Source of the DNA: Kitasatospora sp. NBC_01250
Lineage (GTDB): Bacteria; Actinomycetota; Actinomycetes; Streptomycetales; Streptomycetaceae
Assembly: GCF_036226465.1 (NCBI RefSeq)
Contig: NZ_CP108476.1
Location: 496,001-560,000, forward strand
Length of the DNA stretch: 64,000 bases
Direction: 5' to 3'
In this document: one piece after another, positions 6,989 through 15,719 of the stretch
Layout: each line of letters opens with the position of its first letter
Numbering within the stretch: the first letter of the stretch is position 1
Translations under genes and position numbers: made by a program
Notes under the pieces: model-generated
The model's input: only the letters and a program-made list of their open reading frames with translations
Told to the model about the DNA's origin: nothing
Database searches by the model: none

Positions 6989-8332
6989 ATGACCACCGAA
7001 CTGTCCAAGGCCCTGGCGCTCTTCGAGTCCGGCGACCCGCAAGGGTCGATGCGGACGCTGCGGCTCGCCGCCGACGAGCACACGTCCGCCGAAATCGCTC
7101 CACTGGTGGCCAGGTTGGCCGCGGGCGCCGGTTTCACGGACCTCGCCGAGGCCTCGACAGCACTGGTGGCCCGGCCCGGGGAGGCCGACCGGCTCTACCG
7201 GTTCGGCTACGCCTGCATCGAGCGCGGCGTCCCCGCCCTGGCCGTGCCCGCCATGCGGGAGGCGCTGCGGCTGACCCTGGCGCCGCCCGCAGCGCCTGCA
7301 CCACAGCGCACCGGGCTGTTCCGTCGCAAGTCCAAGCAGCAGCCCGACCCGACGGTCCCCCCTCGCCAGGTGGTGCTGGAGCTGGTGACGTCGCTGGAGC
7401 GCGGCGAACGGCACGCCGAGGCCTTGGCCGTGCTGCGCGAGCACGATGCCCTGCTGGGCGACTGGCCGGACCGCTACCTGACGGTCTACAACGCCCTGAT
7501 GAGCGGCCGGATCGCCCTCGCCCGCGAGGTGTTCGACGCTCTCTGTGCGCCCGAGGGAGTCTGGGTGGAGCCCGGCCAGCGTGTCGAGCGGATGCTCGAA
7601 CGGGCCGCCGCCCTCCCGCCGGCCGACGAGTACGACCTGCGCGGCTGGCACTACGTGCTGACCGGCGGGCTGCTCACCACGCTCTCGCCGTACGGTTTCA
7701 GCCAGGGCATGACGGGTCGCTGGGCCTATCTGCAGGACGACTTCGACTCCTGCCGGTACGGCCTGGAGCGGCTGCGGACCGTGCTGGAGGCCACCGGTCG
7801 CAAGCCCGCGTCCATCGGCCTGCTGCCGGACCGGGGCAGCCAGGCCCTCGGCCTGGCTGCGGCCCGCCTGTTCGACATCCCGGCCGCCCCGCACCAGCCG
7901 GGCAGCCGCGGCGCGCTGGTGGTCGCCTACGACCTGAACGCGTGCGACCCCGTCGTGGTGGCCGACCTGCGCGAGCGGGCGGCGGACGAACTCCTCTACG
8001 AGCACGCCACCTGCTGGACCGAGACCCCCGGCGTGACCGCCGATGTCTCCACCCTGCTGGTGCAGAGCGTCAGCGCGCCCTGGGAGCCGGGCCTGCAGAT
8101 CACCGGGGACGGCGAGGCGCAGCGCTCGGAGCCCGACGAACGCTCGGCCGAGGAGCTGGCCGAGGCGATCCTGACGGCCGAGCCGGCCCCAAGCGACGGT
8201 GACGGGCAGACCCCGGCCGACCCGGACGACGTCCTGGCCGCCTTCGCCGCCCGCGCCGCCGGCTCGTGGGCGAGCGGCCCGCGCGACCGGATCCGCTCCT
8301 CGGGCCCGGTGCGCAGCTCGCGCTTCACCTGA
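6989..8332 (+). CDS. tetratricopeptide-like protein of unknown role
   Basis: The 447-residue product starts at MTTELSKALALFESGD, just after GGAGACAC. The first half is helical, with TPR-like pairs (residues about 5-110 and 135-215). It is interrupted by a basic linker TGLFRRKSKQQ. A middle domain at about 225-350 contains GWHYVLTGGLLTTLSPYGFS. The C-terminal 80 residues are acidic and low in complexity. No enzymatic motif is seen. It stands alone and divergent from the Rrf2 gene, with no cue from context. A scaffold or stress role is only a guess. Confidence 0.8.
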   Translation: MTTELSKALALFESGDPQGSMRTLRLAADEHTSAEIAPLVARLAAGAGFTDLAEASTALVARPGEADRLYRFGYACIERGVPALAVPAMREALRLTLAPPAAPAPQRTGLFRRKSKQQPDPTVPPRQVVLELVTSLERGERHAEALAVLREHDALLGDWPDRYLTVYNALMSGRIALAREVFDALCAPEGVWVEPGQRVERMLERAAALPPADEYDLRGWHYVLTGGLLTTLSPYGFSQGMTGRWAYLQDDFDSCRYGLERLRTVLEATGRKPASIGLLPDRGSQALGLAAARLFDIPAAPHQPGSRGALVVAYDLNACDPVVVADLRERAADELLYEHATCWTETPGVTADVSTLLVQSVSAPWEPGLQITGDGEAQRSEPDERSAEELAEAILTAEPAPSDGDGQTPADPDDVLAAFAARAAGSWASGPRDRIRSSGPVRSSRFT

Positions 8333-8389
8333 CCTGACGGGCCGTCCGCGCGAGCTCCTGCCGCACCGATCGGCGCAGACCGTGCACCC

Positions 8390-9502
8390 TCAGAAGAGGC
8401 CCGCCGACAGGAGTGCGGGCTCGCGGCGGGGTGTCCGGTCGTGCCCGGTGGGCTGGGTGCCGGTCCAGCTGCCGAGGGTGACCTCGGCCGTGATGCCGGG
8501 GCCGAAGCCCGCGATGACGCCGCGCGCGGCGGGCGTGGCTCCGCCGTCGTCGAAGAGCCGGTCCAGGGCGTCGAAGATGACCGCGCTGGCGATGTTCCCC
8601 CGTTCGGTAAGGGTGGCCCTGCTGTAGCGGAACACCGTGGCGGGCAGCCGGAGGTGGGTGGACAGGTCGTCGAGAATGCGGGGGCCGCCTGCATGGACGA
8701 GGTAGAAGTCCAGTGCGGAGACGTCCCATCCGTGGGAGGCGCCGATCGCGTTCATGGCCGGCGCGAGGTGTTCCATCGAGTGGGGAACACGCTTGTCGAG
8801 CATGAAGTGGAAGCCGGTGTCGCGGACCGCGTAGGAGATCCATTCCTCGGTGTGCGGGACGAGGTGGGAGCCGTTGTGTTCCAGCCGTACCCCGGTGCCT
8901 CCGTCCGCGCGGACCACCACCGCGGCGACGGCGTCGCCGAAGAGGCCGTTCGAGAGCAGGTTGCCCACGGCGAGGTCGTCGGGCTGGTAGCACAGCGAGC
9001 AGAACTCGCAGGCCACGATGAGGACGTTCGACTCCGGGTAGGCGGTGCAGAAGTCGTGGGCGCGGTTGACGGCTGCGCCGCCGGCGGCGCAGCCCAGCTG
9101 CGCGATCGGAAGCTGCCGGGTCTGCGGCCTGAACCCCATGGTGTTGATGAGCCAGGCGGTGAGGGAGGGCATCATGAAGCCGGTGCACGACACATAGATG
9201 ATCATGTCGATGTCCTCGGGCCCGAGTTCGGCGTGAGCCAGGGCCCGGCGCACCGTCGAGGGGACCCGGGCCTTCGCCTCGGACTCGTAGACCGCGTTGC
9301 GAGCGGTGAAGCCGGGGTGCTTCAGGGTGACGTCGATCGGCTGCACCAGGTGCCGGGTCGCGACACCGGTGCGGGAGATGAGCCGGAGTGCGAGGTCGAG
9401 TTGGGGGTGACCGGCATGCAGGCTGCGTGCCAGGTCCAGGGTCTGCTCTAAGGTGATCACGTGCTCGGGGAGGCTGATGGCGGGCCGGCAGAGAGTGGCC
9501 AT
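8390..9502 (-). CDS. rppA: type III polyketide synthase, 1,3,6,8-tetrahydroxynaphthalene synthase
   Basis: A 370-residue chalcone-synthase-fold enzyme; the start is the ATG of MATLCRPAISLPEHV, 15 bp after the P450 stop. The catalytic triad falls exactly where it does in RppA: Cys138 in QLGCAAGG, His270 in YLVHAGG and Asn303 in ERGNIAS. RppA joins five malonyl-CoA units into tetrahydroxynaphthalene, which oxidises to flaviolin. The preceding P450 resembles CYP158, which couples flaviolin into coloured polymers. The pair forms a pigment/UV-protection operon known across Streptomyces. Assignment is strong from active-site spacing, length and partner. Confidence 0.95.
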   Translation of the reverse strand: MATLCRPAISLPEHVITLEQTLDLARSLHAGHPQLDLALRLISRTGVATRHLVQPIDVTLKHPGFTARNAVYESEAKARVPSTVRRALAHAELGPEDIDMIIYVSCTGFMMPSLTAWLINTMGFRPQTRQLPIAQLGCAAGGAAVNRAHDFCTAYPESNVLIVACEFCSLCYQPDDLAVGNLLSNGLFGDAVAAVVVRADGGTGVRLEHNGSHLVPHTEEWISYAVRDTGFHFMLDKRVPHSMEHLAPAMNAIGASHGWDVSALDFYLVHAGGPRILDDLSTHLRLPATVFRYSRATLTERGNIASAVIFDALDRLFDDGGATPAARGVIAGFGPGITAEVTLGSWTGTQPTGHDRTPRREPALLSAGLF

Positions 9503-9516
9503 GTCGTTCGGGTTCC

Positions 9517-10722
9517 TTACCAGGTGACAGGCAGTGCGAGGGGGTGGCGCCAGATCGACACGGTGTTCCACCGCACCTGGTCGGCGGGGACGGCCAGCCG
9601 TAGCCCCGGGAAGCGGCGCAGGAGCGTTCCGACGGAGAGCTGGAGCACCATGCGGGCGAGGTGGGAGCCCAGGCAGTGGTGGCTGCCGTACCCGAAGGCC
9701 ATGTGGGCCACCGGCTCACGCCGGTCGAAGTCCAACTCGTCGGCGCGGTCGTAGACCAGCCCGTCACGGTTGGCCGTCAGGTAGGAGACGTGCACGGTGT
9801 CGCCGGCCTTGATGAGCGTTCCGCCGACTTCGACGTCCTCCAGCGCCACCCGGGGGATGCCGACACTCTGGCGGAACGGAATGAACCGCAGCAGTTCCTC
9901 CAGCGCCTGCGGCAGGAGGTCCGGACCGGCACGCAACTGCTCCAACTGAGCCGGGTGGGTCAGCAGGGTGTAGACGACGTTGCCGATGTCGTACGTCGTG
10001 GTGTCGTGCCCGGTGACGACCAGCAGCATGGCCAGGACGGCGAGTTCGCCGTCCTCGAGCATGTCCGCGCCCACCCGCGCCGTGGCCAGGGCGCTGATCA
10101 GGTCGGCGCCCGGGGCGCGTCGCCGTTCCTGCGTCAGCTCGCTGAAGTAGGCCCGCAGGCTCGCCTTGGCGTCGACGGCGCCGGCCCGGTCGGCCGGACG
10201 CATCGACATCATCGCCGTCGCCCACTGCCGCAGTTGGGGACGGTCCGCTTCCGGCACGTCCATGAGCTGGCAGATCGTCATCAGCGGGATCCGCTCGGCG
10301 AGGTGCGCGACGACATCGGGGGCGGCGGCTTCGGTCATCGCGTCCACCAGCCCGTCCACCGCCTGCTGGGTCCACGGCCGCAACGCCTCCACCTGCCGGG
10401 TGGTGAACGCCTTGATGGCGAGCTTGCGCACCCGGTTGAGCTGCGGCGGGTCCATGAGGTTGATGGCCTCGGGCTGGGCGATGGGCGCCGGGGTGATCCG
10501 CGGGAAGTCCCTGCCCACCAGCGCCGCACGGCTGAAGCGCCGGTCGGAGGTCACGAACTGCACGTCCGCGTAGCGGGTGACCAGCCAGCAGACACCTTCG
10601 CCGTACGGCATCCGGACTCGCGCGACAGGTGCTTCCTCCCGCATCCGGGCCAGGAAGGGATCGGGCTCCAAGGCCTCGTCGTGCCGGACCGGGCACGTGA
10701 GGACCGTGTCCTCGACGGTCAT
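9517..10722 (-). CDS. cytochrome P450, CYP158-like flaviolin-coupling enzyme
   Basis: This 401-residue P450 starts at MTVEDTVLTCPVRHDEA. It has the I-helix segment VVTGHDTTTYD (the usual AGxxT alanine is replaced by Thr-Gly-His), the K-helix motif EELLRF and the heme loop FGYGSHHCLGSHLAR. It lies directly upstream of rppA with a 14-bp gap and is surely co-transcribed. In Streptomyces, CYP158 enzymes next to rppA dimerise or trimerise flaviolin by phenol coupling. The substrate assignment here rests on that neighbour and general likeness. The intergenic region upstream (10723-11180) should hold the promoter. Confidence 0.9.
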   Translation of the reverse strand: MTVEDTVLTCPVRHDEALEPDPFLARMREEAPVARVRMPYGEGVCWLVTRYADVQFVTSDRRFSRAALVGRDFPRITPAPIAQPEAINLMDPPQLNRVRKLAIKAFTTRQVEALRPWTQQAVDGLVDAMTEAAAPDVVAHLAERIPLMTICQLMDVPEADRPQLRQWATAMMSMRPADRAGAVDAKASLRAYFSELTQERRRAPGADLISALATARVGADMLEDGELAVLAMLLVVTGHDTTTYDIGNVVYTLLTHPAQLEQLRAGPDLLPQALEELLRFIPFRQSVGIPRVALEDVEVGGTLIKAGDTVHVSYLTANRDGLVYDRADELDFDRREPVAHMAFGYGSHHCLGSHLARMVLQLSVGTLLRRFPGLRLAVPADQVRWNTVSIWRHPLALPVTW

Positions 10723-11180
10723 TGCGTGGTCTTCTCTCTTCGGGTCTCTTCGAGGGAACGGCGATCGCGACCGGACGACGCCGACTCGCGTGATCACTCG
10801 GACGAGCGATGGCGCCCGTCGGCCTCCTGTCACTCCTTCAGGGCATCAGGCGCGCGGCACCAGCTGCAGGGCCCGCCCTTCGTCGTCACGCACGACGTCC
10901 AGCACGGCGGTGGCGGCATGGCGGCCCAGTCGGCCGGAGCAGCGATGTGGAAGATCACGGAACCCTTATAGCGTCTGCCGACCGGGCCGCCGTGCCGTCG
11001 CAGGTGCGGGCCGGCCGCTCCGACGGCGGGCGGAGTCACCGCTCCGGCGGGCGGTCCGGAAAATCGCTTCACCCGTGCTCGCCTCGTTCGGTACGGTCGA
11101 GGGATTGTCTTCAGTGCCGGGGAGCCTGCGAGTTCGCGTTGGTGCGCCCGGCAGTTCCCAGGCTGAGAGCAGGTTTCTCC
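10723..11180. other. 458-bp intergenic region, promoter of P450-rppA
   Basis: No convincing gene is seen. On the minus strand around 10845-10975 there is a short stretch with coding-like codon use that ends LDVVRDDEGRALQLVPRA followed by a stop, with a frame change before it. It may be a small relic but matches nothing recognised. The promoters of the P450 (minus) and of the VOC gene (plus) must lie here; neither shows clear -35/-10 boxes. Confidence 0.4.
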
Positions 11181-11561
11181 ATGGCGTGTCGTATCGGTGA
11201 GCTCGTCCTCGGTTGCCGCGAACCCGAGGTGCTGGCGCGGTTCTGGTGCGAGGTCCTGGACTTCGTCGTCCTCGGTCGCGAGGACGACGGCTCCATGGAG
11301 ATCGGCCCGCGCGAAGGGTTCGGCGGTCCGCAGCCGACGATCTTCCTCAGCCGCAGGGACGAGCCGGAGAAGGGGAAGTCCCGGCTGCACATCGACGTCA
11401 ACCCCACCGACCGCGACCAGGACGCCGAGCTCGAACGCCTCCTGGCGCTCGGTGCGCGCCCGGCCGAGATCGGCCAGACCGGGGACGAGCAGTGGCACGT
11501 CCTGGTCGACCCCGAGGGCAATGAGTTCTGCCTGCTCAGGGCCCGCCTCAACCCGCTCTGA
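11181..11561 (+). CDS. VOC (glyoxalase/bleomycin resistance) family protein
   Basis: A 126-residue, single-domain protein of the vicinal-oxygen-chelate superfamily. It has the paired beta-alpha-beta-beta-beta units, with GELVLGCREPEVLARFWCEVL opening the first and a RLHIDVNPTDR strand before the second. The end HVLVDPEGNEFCLLR is typical of small glyoxalase-like proteins of actinobacteria. The possible metal ligands are His and Glu in the C-terminal half. Substrates of this subgroup are unknown. The ATG at 11181 is the first good start; the longer open frame upstream is not gene-like. It is followed by a strong hairpin terminator. Confidence 0.88.
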   Translation: MACRIGELVLGCREPEVLARFWCEVLDFVVLGREDDGSMEIGPREGFGGPQPTIFLSRRDEPEKGKSRLHIDVNPTDRDQDAELERLLALGARPAEIGQTGDEQWHVLVDPEGNEFCLLRARLNPL

Positions 11562-11604
11562 CCGCTCAACCCGCGCCGACTGCTCCGACCGCTCCGATGC
11601 TCAT

Positions 11605-11642
11605 CGGCGGCGGGTTCGTCGACCAGGACGAACCCGCCGCCG
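11605..11642 (+). terminator. hairpin terminator after VOC gene
   Basis: A perfect 16-bp stem (left arm CGGCGGCGGGTTCGTC) closes a 6-nt loop GACCAG, 43 bp after the VOC stop codon. There is no T-run, which is common for actinobacterial terminators. Confidence 0.75.
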
Positions 11643-11669
11643 GCCACTCCCGCCGACCGGCTCCACGCC

Positions 11670-11813
11670 TCAGCAGCCGCGCACGGCAGCGAGGCACTCG
11701 TCGTACAGGTCCATGATGTCGCCCTGGTCGTCCTGGTCGACCCAGGTCATCGACGCGGCGTCCAGGCAGGCGAAGGCCGTCGCGATCACTGCGCGGACCT
11801 TCGCGTCCGCACT
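11670..11813 (-). pseudogene. C-terminal remnant of a TetR-type regulator
   Basis: The minus-strand frame ending at the stop at 11670-11672 reads VRAVIATAFACLDAASM, then TWVDQDDQGDIMDLYDECL and AAVRGC. This pattern of a short helix, a Trp and an acidic GDxxxLxDE helix is typical of the last 45 residues of many actinobacterial TetR proteins. Everything upstream is missing: beyond about 11813 the frame reads the reverse of an SDR tail. It is a relic. Confidence 0.6.
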
Positions 11814-11882
11814 GCCGCCGGCTACATCACCGGCGACAACCTCACCGTCTCCGGCGGCATCGGCGTGCACACCCGCCCCTGA
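11814..11882 (+). pseudogene. C-terminal remnant of an SDR oxidoreductase
   Basis: On the plus strand the codons give AAGYITGDNLTVSGGIGV and a few more residues, then a TGA at 11880-11882. This is the standard end of an SDR enzyme (SGYITGQ-type strand, then VDGG-type turn). The rest of the gene is absent, because the sequence to the left is the TetR remnant read from the other strand. With that remnant it looks like a divergent regulator-enzyme pair that lost its middle. Confidence 0.6.
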
Positions 11883-11889
11883 CGAACGG

Positions 11890-13353
11890 TCACGCGCCCA
11901 GCCCCGACCGGCCCGGTCCGGCGGCGTCGGCGAGCCGGTAGAGCTGGATGCCGCTGCACTCCTTGACCAGGCGGTAGCCCAGCGACGGCAGTTGGGGCAG
12001 GCGGGAGATCTCCCAGGCGAAGACGGGGATGCCGCCGTGCGCAGGGTCGCTGACCAGCAGCCACTCGGGCCTGGTCCCGCTGTCCAGGGCCGTCGGGAAC
12101 CGGTAGACGGTGGCACGGTCGGTGAGCTGGGGTGCCAGGAAGTTGATGACGGCGATCCGCGCGCCGTCGGGGACGGCGGCCATCACCTCGCGGGCCGGGG
12201 CGGCCCACGGGCTGGGCTTCCAGGCGGGACCGGTCAGATCGCTCAACGGCAGGCCCGGGGCCGAAAGGAGGCTCACGGCCACGCTCACCGCGACCGCGTT
12301 CCCGATCAGCCGCGGCTGCACCAGCCGGCGCTCGCGCAGCCTGCCCAGTGCGTCCGCGAAGGCCAGGAAGACGATCGGCATCAGGACCGCGCTGTAGTGG
12401 AACTCCTGCCCCCAGAACGCCGGGTTGGTCGACCAGAACCGCCAGGCCAGCGTGGGGAGCACGAGCAGGACCAGCGGCGAGCGCAGCGCCAGGAACGCGG
12501 TCGGGGCGAACAGGGCGATCAGCGTCTCGCCCTTCACCTGCGGAAGCAGCAGCCGCGCGAGCGGGCCGTCCGCGTCCGGGGAGGCGGAGCCGAAGTAGTC
12601 GTACCGGCCATGGGGGTTGAGGGCCGGGATGAGGACCAGCACGATCAGCAGCCCCGACAGGATCCCGAAGCACACCACCCCCGCCCCCAGCCTGCGGCGG
12701 CCGTTCAGCAGGATGTACAGGCCGATCGCGACCACGGTCAGCGGCAGATCCTCCTTGACCAGGACCAGCGGGAGCGCGTACGCGGTGGCGGCGCGCCACT
12801 GCCGTCGTGCCAGGCGTTCCAGGCAGAAGGCCAGCAGCGGGACCGCGAAGGCGATTTCGTGGAAGTCGAAGGCAACAGCCTTCTGCAGTCCCCAGGACAG
12901 CCCGTAGGCGAGGCCGATCCCGGCGCCGAGCAGGGGTGTGGTGGTGCGGATCGCCAGCCGGGTCACCGGCACGACGGAGACCGCGAAGAGCGCGGCCTGG
13001 GCGATGAGCAGGGTCAGCGGGGACGGGAAGAGCCGGTAGAACGGGGCGAGGGTGACCAGGATCGGGTGGAAGTGGTCGCCCAGCAGGTTGTCGCCCGCAC
13101 CCTTCAGTTCCGAGACGGGGGCGCGCAGTTCGCTGTAGGCCCGCACGGCCTGCTCGAAGATGCCCAGGTCGTAGCCGGTGGAGCGGAGCTGGAGGTGCTT
13201 GGTGACGGACAGCGCGGCGTAGGCCGCGAAGAAGAGCGCGGCCAGCAGGTACGGGGCCCCGCTGCGGTACCTGCGGCTCGTCGGGGCGTTCGGCGGCGCG
13301 GGTTCCCGCTGCCGGTGCGGACGCGGACGGGACAGGACGAGGGACACGGGCAC
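11890..13353 (-). CDS. DUF2079 family integral membrane protein
   Basis: A 487-residue protein with about ten hydrophobic helices. The first is at residues 33-50 (YLLAALFFAAYAALSV), followed by the DUF2079 signature region STGYDLGIFEQAVRAY and GDHFHPILVTLAPFY. A soluble C-terminal part of about 110 residues follows the last helix. DUF2079 proteins resemble GT-C glycosyltransferases in layout, with an acidic/His loop between the first two helices, so transfer of a sugar from a lipid carrier is possible but unproven. The start is a GTG at 13353; a GTG at 13347 is better spaced from GGAG. It is divergent from the two-component system at 13464-15561. Confidence 0.88.
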   Translation of the reverse strand: MPVSLVLSRPRPHRQREPAPPNAPTSRRYRSGAPYLLAALFFAAYAALSVTKHLQLRSTGYDLGIFEQAVRAYSELRAPVSELKGAGDNLLGDHFHPILVTLAPFYRLFPSPLTLLIAQAALFAVSVVPVTRLAIRTTTPLLGAGIGLAYGLSWGLQKAVAFDFHEIAFAVPLLAFCLERLARRQWRAATAYALPLVLVKEDLPLTVVAIGLYILLNGRRRLGAGVVCFGILSGLLIVLVLIPALNPHGRYDYFGSASPDADGPLARLLLPQVKGETLIALFAPTAFLALRSPLVLLVLPTLAWRFWSTNPAFWGQEFHYSAVLMPIVFLAFADALGRLRERRLVQPRLIGNAVAVSVAVSLLSAPGLPLSDLTGPAWKPSPWAAPAREVMAAVPDGARIAVINFLAPQLTDRATVYRFPTALDSGTRPEWLLVSDPAHGGIPVFAWEISRLPQLPSLGYRLVKECSGIQLYRLADAAGPGRSGLGA

Positions 13354-13463
13354 TCCAGCCGGGCGGGGACGAAGGGAGTGCCCACCATCGGGCGCGAAGG
13401 ATTAAGCGATGATGAATCCGGATGAAGTGATCTTCATCCGCCGAACCACGGCCACAAGGCAGG

Positions 13464-14150
13464 ATGACCGGCATGCGCGTACTGGTGGTCGAGGACGACA
13501 AGCGGATCTCCGCGGTGCTCCGCCGCGGGCTGGAGGCCGAGGGCTACGCGGTCGACGTGTGCCACGACGGCCGGGACGGTCTGTGGATGGCCCGGCAGCA
13601 GCCCTATCAGGCGATCATTCTGGACATCATGCTCCCCGGCCTGGACGGCTACCGGGTCTGCGACCAACTGCGCCGGGAGGACAACCGCACCCCGATCCTG
13701 ATGCTCACCGCCAAGAGCGGGGAGTACGACGAGGCCGAGGCACTGGACACGGGCGCGGACGACTTCCTGGCCAAGCCGTTCTCGTACGTCGTCCTGCTGG
13801 CCCGGCTGCGGGCCCTGATCCGCCGCGGCGGCCCGGTGCGCCAGGCCGCCGTCCGGATCGGCGACCTCCACCTCGACCCGGCCACCCGTCGCTGCCGCCG
13901 AGGCGGCAGCGACATCGAGCTGACGGCCAAGGAGTTCGCCCTCCTCGCCCACCTCGGGCTGCGGGCGGGCGACGTGGTGAGCCGCACCGAGTTGCTGGAG
14001 CAGGTCTGGGACGCCAATCAGCAGGGCGGCAGCAACGTGGTCGACGTCCACATCAGCGCCCTGCGCCGCAAGATCGACACACCGTTCGGCCGGTCCACCA
14101 TCCAGACCGTGCGCGGCGCCGGGTACCGACTGGCCGACGATGACCAGTAG
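13464..14150 (+). CDS. OmpR-family response regulator
   Basis: A 228-residue regulator. The receiver domain (residues 4-118) has the acidic pair VEDD, the phospho-acceptor Asp in ILDIMLPGLDG and the Lys in AKPFSY. The C-terminal winged helix (130-225) has the TAKEFALLAHL and SNVVDVHISALRRKI signatures of OmpR/PhoB proteins. An alternative start is the ATG at 13473. It overlaps the histidine kinase gene by 11 bp, so the two are translated together. The divergent DUF2079 membrane gene shares the 110-bp upstream region and is a candidate target. Confidence 0.96.
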   Translation: MTGMRVLVVEDDKRISAVLRRGLEAEGYAVDVCHDGRDGLWMARQQPYQAIILDIMLPGLDGYRVCDQLRREDNRTPILMLTAKSGEYDEAEALDTGADDFLAKPFSYVVLLARLRALIRRGGPVRQAAVRIGDLHLDPATRRCRRGGSDIELTAKEFALLAHLGLRAGDVVSRTELLEQVWDANQQGGSNVVDVHISALRRKIDTPFGRSTIQTVRGAGYRLADDDQ

Positions 14151-15561
14151 CCGCCTGCCGATCCGGCTGCGCGCCGCCCTGGCCGCAGCCCTCGCCGCCG
14201 CGCTGGCCTTCAGCGCCGGCGCGTGGTGGCTGCGCCACGAGCTGTACGCCTCGAAGCTGGCCGCTGCCCTCAACCAGGCGGAGGCGGACCTGAACACGAT
14301 CGAGTCCCGCTACAGCGGCCGCGGCGTCCCCAGCTACTTCCAGGACCGCGAGACCTGGGTGATCGTCGACCCCGAGGGACGCCTCGTCGCAGGCGCACCG
14401 GAGCTGACCCCCTTCGTGCCCGATCCCCTGTGCCCGTCCCTGCCGAACACTCCGCCGGTCGCACGGACGACCGTGCACCTGGGCCCCGTCGCCGACAGCG
14501 CCCCGCCCGGCAGCCGGCGCCTGGCGGGCCACGACTTCACCCTGTTCACCGGCTCCTTCGAGGGCCCCGGCCAGGCTGACGACGGCGGCCCCGCCCCCAC
14601 CGTGACCCTGACCCTGCACCTCCTGGTCACCCCCTGGGAGGCCGAACAGGCCGTCGCGGACGTCGACCGCGTGCTGTACGGCGGCATCCCCGCAGCCGTC
14701 CTGCTGGTCGCCCTGATCGTCTGGGCCACCACCGCCCGGGCCCTGCGCCCGGTGGAGGGCATCCAGCAGCGCCTTCGCGCCATCACCGCCCGCGACTTGA
14801 GCCTGCGGGTGCCCGTCCCGCCCCGCCGCGACGAGATAGCCCGGCTGGCCGCCACCACCAACGACACCCTGGACCGGCTGGAGCAGGCCGTCGAACAGCA
14901 ACGGCGGTTCACCGCCGACGCGTCCCACGAACTGCGCACGCCCCTCGCCGCCCTGCGCGCCGATCTCGAAGTGGCCCTGCACTACCCCGACCACACCGAC
15001 TGGCCCAGCGTCGTCCGCGACACCCTCGCCGACGCCGAACGCCTCCAGCAGCTCACCGAGGACCTGCTGCTGCTCGCCGGGCTCGACAACCACGGCGCAC
15101 CGCCCGCTCAACGCGTGGAGCTGAACGCCCTGGCCCACAACGCGGCCACCCGGGCACGCCGGCACGCTCCCGCCGCGGTCCGGGTCGACTGCCGCACGGG
15201 CGAGGACATCGCCGTCCACGGCGATGCGCGGCAGCTGGAACGCCTGCTGCGCAACCTCCTCGACAACGCCGTGCGCCACGCCCGCAGCAGCGTCACCCTG
15301 ACCGTCGGCGCGCGCGGGTCCGCTGTCCTGCTGGAGGTCCGCGACGACGGCACGGGCGTGCCGCCCGAAGAGCACGAGCGGATCTTCGAGCGGTTCGCCC
15401 GCCTCGACTCCTCCCGCACCCGCGACGACGGCGGCACCGGTCTCGGCCTGGCCATCGCCCGCGAGATCGCCCACCGCCACGGCGGCACCCTGCGTCTCGA
15501 CGGCACCGTCTCCCCCGGCGCCCGCTTCATCGCCGAACTCCCCCGGGAGCCGTCGCGGTAG
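14140..15561 (+). CDS. two-component sensor histidine kinase
   Basis: The 473-residue kinase has an N-terminal membrane helix (residues 8-27) and an extracytoplasmic domain of about 150 residues with few cysteines. A second membrane helix lies at about 184-202 (IPAAVLLVALIVWATTA), followed by a HAMP domain. The phosphorylated His is in ASHELRTPL. The ATPase domain has LLRNLLDNAVRHA (N box), DDGTGVP (G1) and GGTGLGLAI (G2). It is the partner of the response regulator that it overlaps. The signal is not recognisable; the sensor domain has no known motif. Confidence 0.96.
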   Translation: MTSSRLPIRLRAALAAALAAALAFSAGAWWLRHELYASKLAAALNQAEADLNTIESRYSGRGVPSYFQDRETWVIVDPEGRLVAGAPELTPFVPDPLCPSLPNTPPVARTTVHLGPVADSAPPGSRRLAGHDFTLFTGSFEGPGQADDGGPAPTVTLTLHLLVTPWEAEQAVADVDRVLYGGIPAAVLLVALIVWATTARALRPVEGIQQRLRAITARDLSLRVPVPPRRDEIARLAATTNDTLDRLEQAVEQQRRFTADASHELRTPLAALRADLEVALHYPDHTDWPSVVRDTLADAERLQQLTEDLLLLAGLDNHGAPPAQRVELNALAHNAATRARRHAPAAVRVDCRTGEDIAVHGDARQLERLLRNLLDNAVRHARSSVTLTVGARGSAVLLEVRDDGTGVPPEEHERIFERFARLDSSRTRDDGGTGLGLAIAREIAHRHGGTLRLDGTVSPGARFIAELPREPSR

Positions 15562-15584
15562 GTGCCGCACGCCGGTGACGGCGA

Positions 15585-15626
15585 CGGCCACGGCCACGGC
15601 CACGGCCACGGCCACGGCCACGGCCA
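15585..15626. repeat. hexanucleotide repeat, seven CGGCCA units
   Basis: Seven perfect CGGCCA copies, flanked on both sides by diverged CGGTGA and CGGCGA units that extend the array to about 15573-15638. It begins just after the histidine kinase stop. The array is a likely slippage-prone site. It is not inside a recognised gene. Confidence 0.9.
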
Positions 15627-15719
15627 CGGTGACGGTGCGTCGGGCCCTGACCGACCGTCCGGACGGGTATTCAGCCGCCTGCGGCAGGGCTCGTTTTCGC
15701 CTCGCCCGAACGGAGTGTA

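Noticed and set aside
10845..10975. Possible small gene on the minus strand ending in DEGRALQLVPRA
   Set aside because: No start or ribosome binding site in frame, a frame change inside, and no recognised family. Noted only as part of the intergenic region.
15585..15626. CRISPR-like or coding Val-Ala repeat
   Set aside because: It is a pure hexanucleotide array with no spacers, and the frame that would encode Val-Ala repeats has no gene context.
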